From contig CALSPA010000005.1 of the NCBI GenBank assembly GCA_943788115.1, forward strand, positions 62,001 through 126,000: a DNA stretch of 64,000 nt, written 5' to 3'. Both the position numbers and the translations under genes were made by a program. The stretch comes from an uncultured Flavobacteriales bacterium. GTDB lineage: Bacteria > Bacteroidota > Bacteroidia > Flavobacteriales_D > Parvicellaceae. Below are positions 11,401 to 21,700 of this stretch, one piece after another; within the stretch, counting starts at the first letter, position 1, and every line of letters starts with the position of its first letter. The notes beneath the pieces were generated by a model, which was not told the origin of the DNA, made no database searches, and saw only the letters and a list, made by a program, of their open reading frames with translations.

Positions 11401-11699
11401 TGGGAGATAATTTTGTTGCAGTTCAAGATTATTTTAATGCCAAACATAGCTTGCAAAGCATTGTGGATAATTATGATGGAACATCAAAAGCCGAATTAGT
11501 AAAAATGGCCCAAGATAAAATTGATGAAATACTTGTTTTAGAAGCTGCTGAAAAAAATCAATTTGAGGAACAAGATGTAGAAATAGATTTTGAAAACTCT
11601 GATCCTAAAGATCAGGAACTATTTGAAGAAGAAAATGGACTTAATAATGAACAAGAAAGTCCAAATGAAGGTTCTAATATTGAAGACAATGAAAAATAG
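8484..11699 (+). CDS. Large periplasmic TPR-repeat protein
   Basis: A 1,071-residue exported protein made almost entirely of tetratricopeptide repeats, a scaffold for protein-protein contacts in the periplasm or at the outer membrane. The signal peptide is residues 1-21 (ending LFAQ). Repeats are recognisable by spaced A/G-x-x-x-Y/F patterns, for example 'YFYKKKQSESKPHFKEVL', 'AAYYHMADCYLKLEEKDYA' and 'YYIGNCLYADGKVNEALAHY'. The last ~45 residues are a highly acidic, Glu/Asp/Asn-rich tail. It overlaps the following beta-barrel gene by eleven bases, suggesting that the two products act together. The exact cargo or partner is unknown. Confidence 0.85.
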   Translation: MKNKILLIGALIFSANILFAQKTMIFSDSYKNYRDAQELFDKSKYSAAQNKFGQVIDEIDNPQDELRVDSEFYHAVCALELFHLDAEILLKRFVLNHPDHPKSKKVFFQLGRHNYRIKRFNKVIEFLNLIDPYDLTEKERIEYHFKLGYSYFYKKKQSESKPHFKEVLSQDSDFKIPATYYFSHIAYDEGNLQTALDGFKSISSNKMFKSIVPYYITQIYHKQKKYDLLIEYAPPYLDSVIKKRKGEFAKLIADSYYYNEQYENSIPYFKEFKKSVNATREDNYQVGYAYYRTKEFEKAVMYLMRVATKKDGISQTAYYHMADCYLKLEEKDYARNAFQAASKLDFEPEIKQNSLFNYAKLAYELSYNPYDEAIDAFHQYIDTYPNSLEVSEAYEFLIKVYMTTKNYDDALESLDRIADKDDRLKVAYQTIVFNRAVELYHNESFQLAREHFSSVKKYPIDKSLNSISVFWKAECSYHMQQYQKAIQYYLEYKLEPGAVLTKQYREADYNIGYSYFKMAKPFKSSNSLTITDAERSDFLNRSITSFRNYIQQATQVSKKNLKDAYLRTADCYFILKNDLLAIDYYDNALRTNEGNLSYAYYQKATAQGLIQDYEGKVNTLSELTRLYPNSKYQVMSLLNMAQTFNDLGENQKAIASYKNFIENYPTNNFISSALVEIGGIYLKERNYSEAEKYFLQVIAQYPDAESENTLAVELMKEVYSGRDNLPGYYDWLNSQGIEVSQNERDSILWMPVKDARDNGDCEMQLLKGAEYLTNIQNPKHEISAHYYIGNCLYADGKVNEALAHYNFIVSKPNNNYYSEVLRYAGNISYDLKDYGQALGHYSTLEKVAVIDDDLRISIIGQMRAFWNLKNYSSTVEYTDKTLALSDLDDHVTIESLLYKGKSLKQMKQYELALLALDSATLITKGIKGAEAKFHKCEILYMQQEHELCENEIMDLVKQKPSYDYWLARGIILLGDNFVAVQDYFNAKHSLQSIVDNYDGTSKAELVKMAQDKIDEILVLEAAEKNQFEEQDVEIDFENSDPKDQELFEEENGLNNEQESPNEGSNIEDNEK

Positions 11700-13425
11700 G
11701 ATACTCATATTTTGTTTGTGTGCTGCACATTCTATGCTTATTGGGCAAAATTCTACTCATGACACCTATTTGGGAATAGGAACAGGTAGGAGAACAATTG
11801 CATTAACTGAAAAGATCCAAGAAATGCCCAAAACAATAGATTCTACAGTAGATATGTCTGCTGTGAAATATTATTTAGAGCCAAAAAAACACGAAACCGA
11901 ATTTAATGCTGTCCCTATAAAGCCTGCTAAATTGAAAATTGTTGAACCATTAGATAAGTTGTATAATGGATATGTAAAAGCAGCAGCGGGAACATATATA
12001 ATGCCTTTATTAGATGTTTACTATAATGCTACAAGATCTAAAGTAAATAGCTGGGGAGTAAATGGGTTACATCACAGTGCAATTGGTAGTATAGCTGATG
12101 TTGGATTAAGTCAGTTTTCTGAAAATAAAATAGGCGGATTTTATACGCATTTTTTAGATAAACAAGATCTTAAATTAAATTTAAATTATAAAAGGGATGT
12201 TTTTCATTATTATGGATTCTCTCAAGATTCTCTAATTGTTCCTCAAGAGTACATAGATAATTCTGACACAACAAGACAAGTCTATAATTTAATTGAATTT
12301 TCCGGAGATTTTAAAAGTAGAAATGTAGGGAGAGATACATCGAAACTTAATTATCATGGTAGTTTGGATTATCATTTCTTGAACAATATTTCTGGATCAA
12401 CAGAAAACTACTTTAAAGTTGGAGCTGAAATAGGGAAATTCTTGAAAAAAGAAGAATTTATAGTTTCGCTCGATGTTGATGTGAATAATTTAAATCAAGT
12501 TCAATGGGATAAAAACAACGGTTCTTGGCAAGAAGGTGAAACCATTTCATCAACAAATTCTATTATTAATGCTAACCCACATATTTTTTCTAGAGGAGGC
12601 AATTGGAAAGCAAAAGCTGGATTGTCATTACAAGCTAATATTGATTACGAGGCTAAATTTTATTTTTATCCAGATTTAGAATGCAGTTACAGTTTGTTCA
12701 ACAATTTGTTTATTCCATACTTAGGAGTTAATGGTGGATTGCAAAGAAATAATTTGAATTCAATTAGATTGTTAAATCCCTTTGTTGCTGATGATTCTAA
12801 ATTAAGGAACACCAATCAGCGGATTAATTTATTTGGTGGTATAAGAGGCTCGGTTAGTAATAACATGACCTTTAACCTTTCTGCTAGTTTTGAGAAGCTA
12901 AACGACATGTACTTTTTTGTTCCTGACACAGTTTCTTCTTTTGAAAATAAATTCCAGTTGTTGTACGATAATATGGATAAAACAACTTTCGCAGGTCAGC
13001 TATCATACAAAAAAGCTGAAAAATTAAAGCTTTTTGCAAAGGGAGAATTTTTCTTCTATAGCCTTACAGATGAATCAAATCAAGCATGGCAAATGCCCAA
13101 TTATAAATTTACAATTTCAGGGTTGTATGATATTGCTGATAAGATTATTATTAAAAGCAGTGTGTTTTTAGTTGGTTCTAGGGCCACATTCTCTTACTTA
13201 CAGCCTGCAGGGTTAGATGTTGAAGAATTTGAGTTTATTAATGACAGGTTTGAATACGAATTAAAGCCTTTTATAGACATGAATTTAGGTGTTGAGTATC
13301 GTTACAATAAGCGTATTTCTGCTTTTGTTGATTTTAATAATTTTACAGCATCTAAATATCAAAGATGGATGAACCACCCAGTTCAAAGTATTAATATCTT
13401 TGGCGGCGTAACATTTACTTTTTAA
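11689..13425 (+). CDS. Outer-membrane beta-barrel protein (TonB-receptor-like)
   Basis: Predicted 578-residue outer-membrane barrel. I chose the ATG at 11689, which overlaps the end of the TPR gene, because it directly precedes a clean signal peptide (ILIFCLCAAHSMLIGQ). Upstream in-frame residues would add a basic, non-signal segment inside the TPR coding region. From about residue 75 the protein shows alternating hydrophobic/polar strands with many Tyr, Phe and Asn, and it ends in 'NIFGGVTFTF', a terminal strand with C-terminal Phe typical for BAM substrates. It has no visible plug domain, so transport by TonB is not shown. The partner is probably the TPR protein encoded just before. Confidence 0.75.
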   Translation: MKNRILIFCLCAAHSMLIGQNSTHDTYLGIGTGRRTIALTEKIQEMPKTIDSTVDMSAVKYYLEPKKHETEFNAVPIKPAKLKIVEPLDKLYNGYVKAAAGTYIMPLLDVYYNATRSKVNSWGVNGLHHSAIGSIADVGLSQFSENKIGGFYTHFLDKQDLKLNLNYKRDVFHYYGFSQDSLIVPQEYIDNSDTTRQVYNLIEFSGDFKSRNVGRDTSKLNYHGSLDYHFLNNISGSTENYFKVGAEIGKFLKKEEFIVSLDVDVNNLNQVQWDKNNGSWQEGETISSTNSIINANPHIFSRGGNWKAKAGLSLQANIDYEAKFYFYPDLECSYSLFNNLFIPYLGVNGGLQRNNLNSIRLLNPFVADDSKLRNTNQRINLFGGIRGSVSNNMTFNLSASFEKLNDMYFFVPDTVSSFENKFQLLYDNMDKTTFAGQLSYKKAEKLKLFAKGEFFFYSLTDESNQAWQMPNYKFTISGLYDIADKIIIKSSVFLVGSRATFSYLQPAGLDVEEFEFINDRFEYELKPFIDMNLGVEYRYNKRISAFVDFNNFTASKYQRWMNHPVQSINIFGGVTFTF

Positions 13426-13508
13426 CAATTCTTTTACCATCGAACTAAAGATGTTGAAAACTACCTTTAAATAAGAGGTGGATGTTCTGTTTTTTTAGCT
13501 CATAATAG

Positions 13509-13516
13509 TATCTTTG
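13509..13516 (+). promoter_or_regulatory. -7 box of the gyrB promoter
   Basis: TATCTTTG fits the Bacteroidota TAnnTTTG -7 consensus exactly and lies 24 bases before the gyrB ATG at 13541. A T-rich stretch lies upstream where the -33 element should be. Confidence 0.55.
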
Positions 13517-13528
13517 TAAATAGGATAA

Positions 13529-15484
<1,956 letters not shown>

Positions 15485-15496
15485 TTGATTAACCTT

Positions 15497-16588
15497 TTAG
15501 AGGTTTCTCATTTTTCTTGATCGTTTTACAACGTGCATGTTTCCTTGGTTAAACAATACTCCATAGGTGTCGTTAAGTTGAATTCCTATAGAAAATCCAC
15601 CTATAGTTCCATTGTATTTACTTAAATCTCCTACGCTTAAATCATAAGCAAGTGAAATATTAATGTCATTAATCTGAATACTAAATTTAGTAATTATGGC
15701 ATCATTATATCTATAGAAAAGACCAACTCCTAGATTACATTCCCTAACAAAGCCAGTATATTTAGTGTCTCCTTTTATATAGTACTTAATGTCTGTGCCA
15801 ATTGTAGCATCAAAATGTGGTCCTTGTTTCTGTATAAGAAATTGAGGCGCAATACCATATTTTAATTCTTTAATAGCAAATAATGATCTACCGTGAATGA
15901 CATGTCTTACAAAATACCTGTCATTTGGGAGGAGTGATATTTTTCTTGGTCTAAAAAGATTAAATGCTGCATATCCAACTTGGAATGAAGCAATATCAAT
16001 TCCAGATAAATTTTGATTTTTAGCCTTGTTTTTAAGTAATAATCCGGTTGCTGTATTGAAATTTATTAATGAATTATTCAAAAATAGCTCTCCAGAATTC
16101 ATTGAAGCGTCATAGCCTCCTGTATTTCCGTTATATTGGCTAGCCCACTGAATATTTTCTGTGTTTATTGTATGTTGAATGTAATCTGTTTGAAATCCAA
16201 AAGCTAGCTGATTATTATCATCAATATCTACATATGTTGAAACTGTTATTCCTATGTCTAATTTGGTAAAAGAAGTACTACTTTTTTCTTGATAAGCATG
16301 AAATCCAAGTCCGATAAAACCTTTTTTGGCTTTCATTTTATGAGAGAAAATAGGCCCATCAGCAGAAAAGTGATAATCTTGAAAAATAAAACCAGATGCA
16401 GGGTGTTGTGTTTGATAAATTAAATTAAACCTATTGTATCCTTTTCCCATACCTGCATTAGCAGGATTAATTAATAATGGCGCTTTGTTAAATTGAGAAA
16501 ATTGATAGTCTTGACCAATAACTAAAAAAAAGCTAAATGAAAGAAATAAAAAGAGAATATATTTTTTATCTAAACAATGTAACATCAC
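15497..16588 (-). CDS. PorP/SprF family type IX secretion outer-membrane protein
   Basis: Outer-membrane protein family (TIGR03519) that helps individual T9SS cargo, especially adhesins with type B C-terminal domains, to be exported or attached. The 363-residue product has a signal peptide (ending in VIGQ) and the hallmark opening 'DYQFSQFNKAPLLINPANAG', then beta strands as in a small barrel and a 'KRSRKM' tail. It is the last gene of the adhesin locus and overlaps the preceding gene by 23 bases. In Flavobacterium johnsoniae SprF is needed for surface display of SprB. By analogy this protein probably serves the giant adhesin and the 16566-18383 protein. Confidence 0.9.
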   Translation of the reverse strand: MMLHCLDKKYILFLFLSFSFFLVIGQDYQFSQFNKAPLLINPANAGMGKGYNRFNLIYQTQHPASGFIFQDYHFSADGPIFSHKMKAKKGFIGLGFHAYQEKSSTSFTKLDIGITVSTYVDIDDNNQLAFGFQTDYIQHTINTENIQWASQYNGNTGGYDASMNSGELFLNNSLINFNTATGLLLKNKAKNQNLSGIDIASFQVGYAAFNLFRPRKISLLPNDRYFVRHVIHGRSLFAIKELKYGIAPQFLIQKQGPHFDATIGTDIKYYIKGDTKYTGFVRECNLGVGLFYRYNDAIITKFSIQINDINISLAYDLSVGDLSKYNGTIGGFSIGIQLNDTYGVLFNQGNMHVVKRSRKMRNL

Positions 16589-18383
16589 CTGTTAATTTAA
16601 CAACTTGTTGATTTGTAAAGCTTGCTTGAACTACATAAACAAAAACATCTGAGGGTAATTCTATCCCCTTAAAAGTTCCATCCCATCCTATTGAAATATC
16701 ATTTGTTTCAAAAACAACATTTCCCCATTTATCAAAAATTAAAAATGAAAAGAATGTGACACCACCTCCAATTACTTTAAGCTGATCGTTTAATCCATCA
16801 TTATTAGGAGAAAATCCAGAAGGAACAAAAAGAGGATTAATAACAACCTCAATTAAAACAGTGTCTTTCATTTCACAACCAATTGAATCTATAATGGTAG
16901 CAACATATTCAATCGTTTGTGTTCCTATACTAAAAGCAGTATCACATTCATAACAGCTCAGGAATGTTGGAGGAGACCAAATAATATCACCATCTCCAGT
17001 TGCCCAAATGAAATAATCAAGTCCTGCCGTTATTGATGTGTCATTAATAATATTTAATGAAGGATAAATTTCCTGAGAAAATACTGAAGATGTATCACCA
17101 CTAGGGCATTCAGTACTGTCAGTAACCAAAACATAATAATTACCTGGACATAGGTTGTACAAAGTGTCAATATTTGTTCCTACAAGAATATCTGATAGTA
17201 TTGATTCTCTGTACCAAAGAGTTTCAATTGGTGCTATAGCATTTGTTAAGTTTAAATAAATTTCACCAGTACAATCATTTAAACATTGAACTGTATCTGA
17301 GGAAATTTCAGCAGAAAAGTTACAACAAAAAGGCCCAGGATTAATTGTATCATTAATTTCTTCAGTACAGCCATTAGAATCAGATATAGTTATAACATAG
17401 GATCCAGCTTCTAGATTGTCAAAATTTCCAGTTTGATTGTTGACATTTGTTAAAGGACCAGAGATTGAGTAATTAATTGGAGGCAGTCCGGCAGAGGTTG
17501 ATATATCAAATGAACCATCTGCACTATCTAAACATGTTTCATTGGTTTTAATGACAGCTGAATTTAAAGCTGGTAAAACTTCAACAATAGCTGTATCTAC
17601 TTGAGTGCCAATAGTGCCAAAGTCAATAGTAACTGTATAGCTTGTTGTAAGAGTTGGATTAACGTAAGCAGTATCTCCAATTGTATTTGTTCCTATAAAA
17701 CCAGGGATTGAAGTGTCCCATATATAGCTTATTCCATCTGTGGCGTATATTGTTGCAGTATCTCCATAACAAATAGTAGCTCCAAAAGCGTTTCCGCAGG
17801 TAACATTAGCTGTGCCGTAAAAATCTAAAGGAACATTAGTGGCTGCTGAGCTGTAGTTTGAAAAGCAAATCATAAATTGATCACCTGCACTAACGTTTAA
17901 TCCGTTTTCAAAATCTGTTGGGTCTGCACCAGCTGGAAGATTACCTGCATTGGCCATTCCAGTAATACCACCACAGGCACCATTCCAATTACATGCAATT
18001 GGAGGCCAGTTATTATTTTGTATTTCAGTACAGGTTAAATTTGGGTCATAGGGCCACATTATCCAATCAAAACAATTTAATGAACCAGCAGTTCCCATAC
18101 TAAATTCTAATGTCCCTGTAGAAGATACTGTTATCAAAAGCCAGGTACTATTAACCTCACCAGTCATTAAACACCCCATATTACCTGGAGATGGATTTGG
18201 ATTCGTTTGTGGGTTTGAAACATTAGAAGCAGTAGTGAACTCTTCAATGTTTCCAAATCCTGATGAATTCACATTAAATGATGGATTTGTACAAGCATCG
18301 GTATTGTTTGTACAATCCCCCCATTGAGAAAATGAAACAGAAAATATCAACGATAACGCTATGGTGAATAATACTTTATTCAC
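16566..18383 (-). CDS. Secreted adhesin-like protein with T9SS type B sorting domain
   Basis: A ~605-residue surface protein. I chose the GTG at 18383 because it gives an ideal signal peptide (NKVLFTIALSLIFSVSFSQ); an ATG at 18419 would put twelve extra residues before it. The N-terminal ~200 residues ('STWLLITVSSTGTLEFSMGT', 'CFDWIMWPYDP') form a domain often found at the start of Bacteroidota adhesins. A PKD/Ig-like region and one SprB-like repeat ('TNETCLDSADGSFDIS') follow. The C-terminal 90 residues match the gliding-motility-associated domain TIGR04131: PSGFSPNNDGLNDQLKV, FDKWGNVVFE, GWDGTFKG. It overlaps both neighbours and is probably co-translated with the PorP/SprF gene. Confidence 0.88.
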   Translation of the reverse strand: MNKVLFTIALSLIFSVSFSQWGDCTNNTDACTNPSFNVNSSGFGNIEEFTTASNVSNPQTNPNPSPGNMGCLMTGEVNSTWLLITVSSTGTLEFSMGTAGSLNCFDWIMWPYDPNLTCTEIQNNNWPPIACNWNGACGGITGMANAGNLPAGADPTDFENGLNVSAGDQFMICFSNYSSAATNVPLDFYGTANVTCGNAFGATICYGDTATIYATDGISYIWDTSIPGFIGTNTIGDTAYVNPTLTTSYTVTIDFGTIGTQVDTAIVEVLPALNSAVIKTNETCLDSADGSFDISTSAGLPPINYSISGPLTNVNNQTGNFDNLEAGSYVITISDSNGCTEEINDTINPGPFCCNFSAEISSDTVQCLNDCTGEIYLNLTNAIAPIETLWYRESILSDILVGTNIDTLYNLCPGNYYVLVTDSTECPSGDTSSVFSQEIYPSLNIINDTSITAGLDYFIWATGDGDIIWSPPTFLSCYECDTAFSIGTQTIEYVATIIDSIGCEMKDTVLIEVVINPLFVPSGFSPNNDGLNDQLKVIGGGVTFFSFLIFDKWGNVVFETNDISIGWDGTFKGIELPSDVFVYVVQASFTNQQVVKLTGDVTLFR

Positions 18384-18711
18384 AATTAAATTTTTGGTCA
18401 ATAATAGTGTCAACACCATGTATACCTTCTCTAATACATTTTGTTTCTACATTTAAATTATCCATCCAGTTTAGAATAACTGAAATATTAATTGATGATT
18501 TACTATTGTAAATAACTAGATATTTTTTTGAAATAACATCAGCTCTAGAAATTACAACTCCCTCTTGAGCTCTTACAAATTGATCTATTTCAATTGCTTT
18601 TTCTCTTTTCTCAACATTAGACATAATGAATTGACAAAACTTATTTTCCTGAGAATGAAAAGTTAAAAAACTAAACCAAAAAATGATGAATAATATTTTT
18701 TTCATTGGCAC
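18376..18711 (-). CDS. Small secreted protein in the adhesin locus
   Basis: A 111-residue protein of unknown function. It has a signal peptide (KKILFIIFWFSFLTFHSQ) and a ~90-residue mature part with three Cys, alternating beta and alpha segments (VVISRADVISKKYLVIYN; ILNWMDNL) that could form a small ferredoxin-like fold. No catalytic motif is visible. It lies between the giant adhesin and the second sorted protein, overlapping the latter by eight bases, so it is very likely part of the export or assembly set for these adhesins. The second Met (18705) is an alternative start. Its own upstream gap contains a possible -7 box. Confidence 0.65.
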   Translation of the reverse strand: MPMKKILFIIFWFSFLTFHSQENKFCQFIMSNVEKREKAIEIDQFVRAQEGVVISRADVISKKYLVIYNSKSSINISVILNWMDNLNVETKCIREGIHGVDTIIDQKFNCE

Positions 18712-18738
18712 AAATTAATAAATAAAAATACTTTGATT

Positions 18739-18746
18739 CAAATTTA
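18739..18746 (-). promoter_or_regulatory. Possible -7 box before the small secreted gene
   Basis: Read on the minus strand, TAAATTTG matches TAnnTTTG and lies 27 bases before the ATG at 18711, in the 75-base gap after the giant gene. It would allow the last three genes of the locus to be transcribed separately. No -33 TTG was found. Confidence 0.3.
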
Positions 18747-18786
18747 TACTTAAAAGACGACTTTCATAATCTTAGAGTTGCTTGTT

Positions 18787-21700
18787 TTACCTTACAACTG
18801 TAACATGTCCCATGTATTCATGAGGTTGGTTGTCATTATCCCAAGTTCTTATTAAATAAACATAAGCATCGATGTTTACTAATTCTCCTTTATAAGTTCC
18901 ATCCCATCCTATGGCGGGGTTGTATGATTCAAAAATAAGTTCTCCCCACCTGTTAAACACAAAAAACTCATAGTTATCTCTATTGATTCCAACTCCTACA
19001 GGGTAAAACACATCATTTTTACCATCTCCATTTGGTGTAAATGCAGAAGGAGTAAATAAGATGTAATCGCCATCAATAATAATTGTTTCTTGATGTGAAT
19101 CAGTACAGCCATTATTATCTGTTACAACTAAGGTGATGGTATATACACCAGTATCCCCATAAATGTGTGTAGGATCGCTCATTAGACCACTATTGATACT
19201 ATCATTTAAAATGTCATTTATAGTACCACTAACACTGCTGTTGTCGCCAAAATCCCAATTGTAATTAAATCCTCCGTTAGAACCATCCATAAACTCTATT
19301 GATGGATTAAGAATGGTTGTTTGGTATGGACTAGGTGTAAAATAGGCATCTGGATTATCATAAACTTCAATCATATTACTCACAGTTAGGTTAGTAAAAC
19401 AACCGGTAGAACTATTGGTAACTGTAACACATATATCGTAGATGCCACCATTGTTAAATGTATAATTGTAAGTATTATTAGCACCAGAGTAATCATTAAC
19501 GCCATCACATTCAATGTCAAAATCAAAATAGTCACCAATGTCAGAATTAATAATAAATTGAGTGTTTAATGGAGCACAATCAACGGAATCTGTTGCAATA
19601 ATTAGTGCTTGAGGATTAGGGTTTAAACCGATTTGTGTGGAGTCAATTACATTTAAAGAGCAACCATCAGATAAAGTAACTATATACCAAGTAGGGATAG
19701 TTGGCCCTACATTAATAAAAGAAGTGTCTGCTGATTGAGTAGATGGAACATAGAAGTTATTTTCATCTACCCAAGTTAAATTATAATTGCCATTTCCTCC
19801 ACTAGCAATTGCACTAACGTCTATGGATCCTCCACTACAAATATTCATGCTTGGTGTTACATTTAAAGCTAATGGTGGTGTAACGGTTATGGTAACACAA
19901 GCACCTGGAGATAAACAACCATTAGCATCGGTTACAGTAAAACAGTAATCAGTTGTAGCAAGAGGGTTTACCGTAATTGGACCAAACCCAGATATATTAG
20001 GAGTTGTCCAGTTAATGGTATAGGGAGAAGTTCCACCTTGTCCACTTGCCCAAATTTGAGTTGAATCGCCATAACAAATGGTAGAAGATAAGTCAGGCAC
20101 AGCATTTAAAGGAGTAGGCTCAGTAACATTAATGCAACTAGTTGTAGCACAACCGTTAAAATCTGTGACAACTACACAATATACGCCAGTTGGTAATGCT
20201 ACTGCTGTATCAACTTGTTGTTGAGCAGGATCATCCCATAAATAGTTATAAGGTCCAACACCACCAGAAACACTAACAAAAGCAGATCCATTATTTAGCC
20301 CAAAACAGCTTGGAGGAGTAAAACCTATATTATCAATAACAGGGGTTCCTTCATCTAAAATGGTGTTTGAAATTAAATTAGTACATCCATTGTTGTCTGT
20401 TACTTCTACTTGGAAATTACCAGGGCAAAGACCACTATTGTTGTTGGAAGTTGGTGTGTTTCCAATTCCAAACCAATTGTAATTAAACCCTCCGTTTCCA
20501 CCAATTGCTTGAACTGTAGCCTCTCCATTACAATTTCCACATGTAGAGTTAATTGTGGTAGTTGATAATTCGATTGAGTCAGGTTGAATTATATTAACAA
20601 TTAATGAGTCTGAACAATTGTTAGCATCTGTTACAGTTACAGAGTAGTTGCCATCACATAAACCACTATTTATAGAGCTAAATACATTGTTATTCCAAGC
20701 ATAAGAGTAGGGTTGACTTCCTCCAGAAGTTGTTACTTCTGCACTACCGTTACATTGATTATAACATAACACATCGTTAGATGATACAAGAGTTAAATTA
20801 ATAGCTGTCGGTTCATTAATGGTAACATTAGTTTGGGTTGAGCAGTTATTGTCATCTGAAATTGTAACCGTATAATTACCTGCACATAAATCAATGGCCA
20901 TTGGGGTTGTTTGTGAATTAGGATCATTCCAAACATAATTATAATCTGTTGAAATAGTTCCTCCACTTACATTGACCATTGCATCTCCATCACACAGTTG
21001 AAAGCAACTAACATCATTACTGTTAAAAATAGAGGCAGTTAGAGCCAGCGGTTCGTTAATGCATTCAGAAACCGAGGATACACATCCAGCATTATCAGTA
21101 GCTTGAATAGAATAACATCCTGGGTTTAGTGTTGACAAACTGGTTTGTCCAGTTCCACTATTTATTATGTTTCCTAAGTTGTCAAACCATTCAATAGTTG
21201 AATTTCCACTACCACCAGAGACAGTTACTTCAATAAATCCATCTTGATCTCCAAAACAAGTAATATCTGATGTTGAAATTGTGGATACAGTTGGACCAGA
21301 AATGTCATTAATACAAATTAAACTGTCAATTAAGCAACCATTAGCGTCTAGTATTTCACCAGTATAACAGTTAGAGGGGAGGTTTAAAGCACAAGCAGAA
21401 GTTTGGTTGTTAGGATCATTCCATTGGTATGTAAATGGTGCCGTTCCACCTATTGGGCTTATACATATTTGACCATTAGTCAAACCACAATTAGCATCAG
21501 TTGAACTTACAGACATGGAAAGTTGAGTTGGCTCATCAATTGTAATTGTTTCAATAAAAGTACAATTGTAAGAATCAGTGATAGTACAACTATAAGTCCC
21601 AGCACATAAATTAATTACACTTGCTGTATTAGTGAAATTTGGATCATTCCATTGATAATTGTAGGGGGCAGTACCACCAGAGACAGAAACATTTGCTTGC

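Noticed and set aside
11590-11688. Longer start of the barrel gene inside the TPR gene
   Set aside because: The added Lys/Asn-rich residues would hide the signal peptide that begins at 11689.
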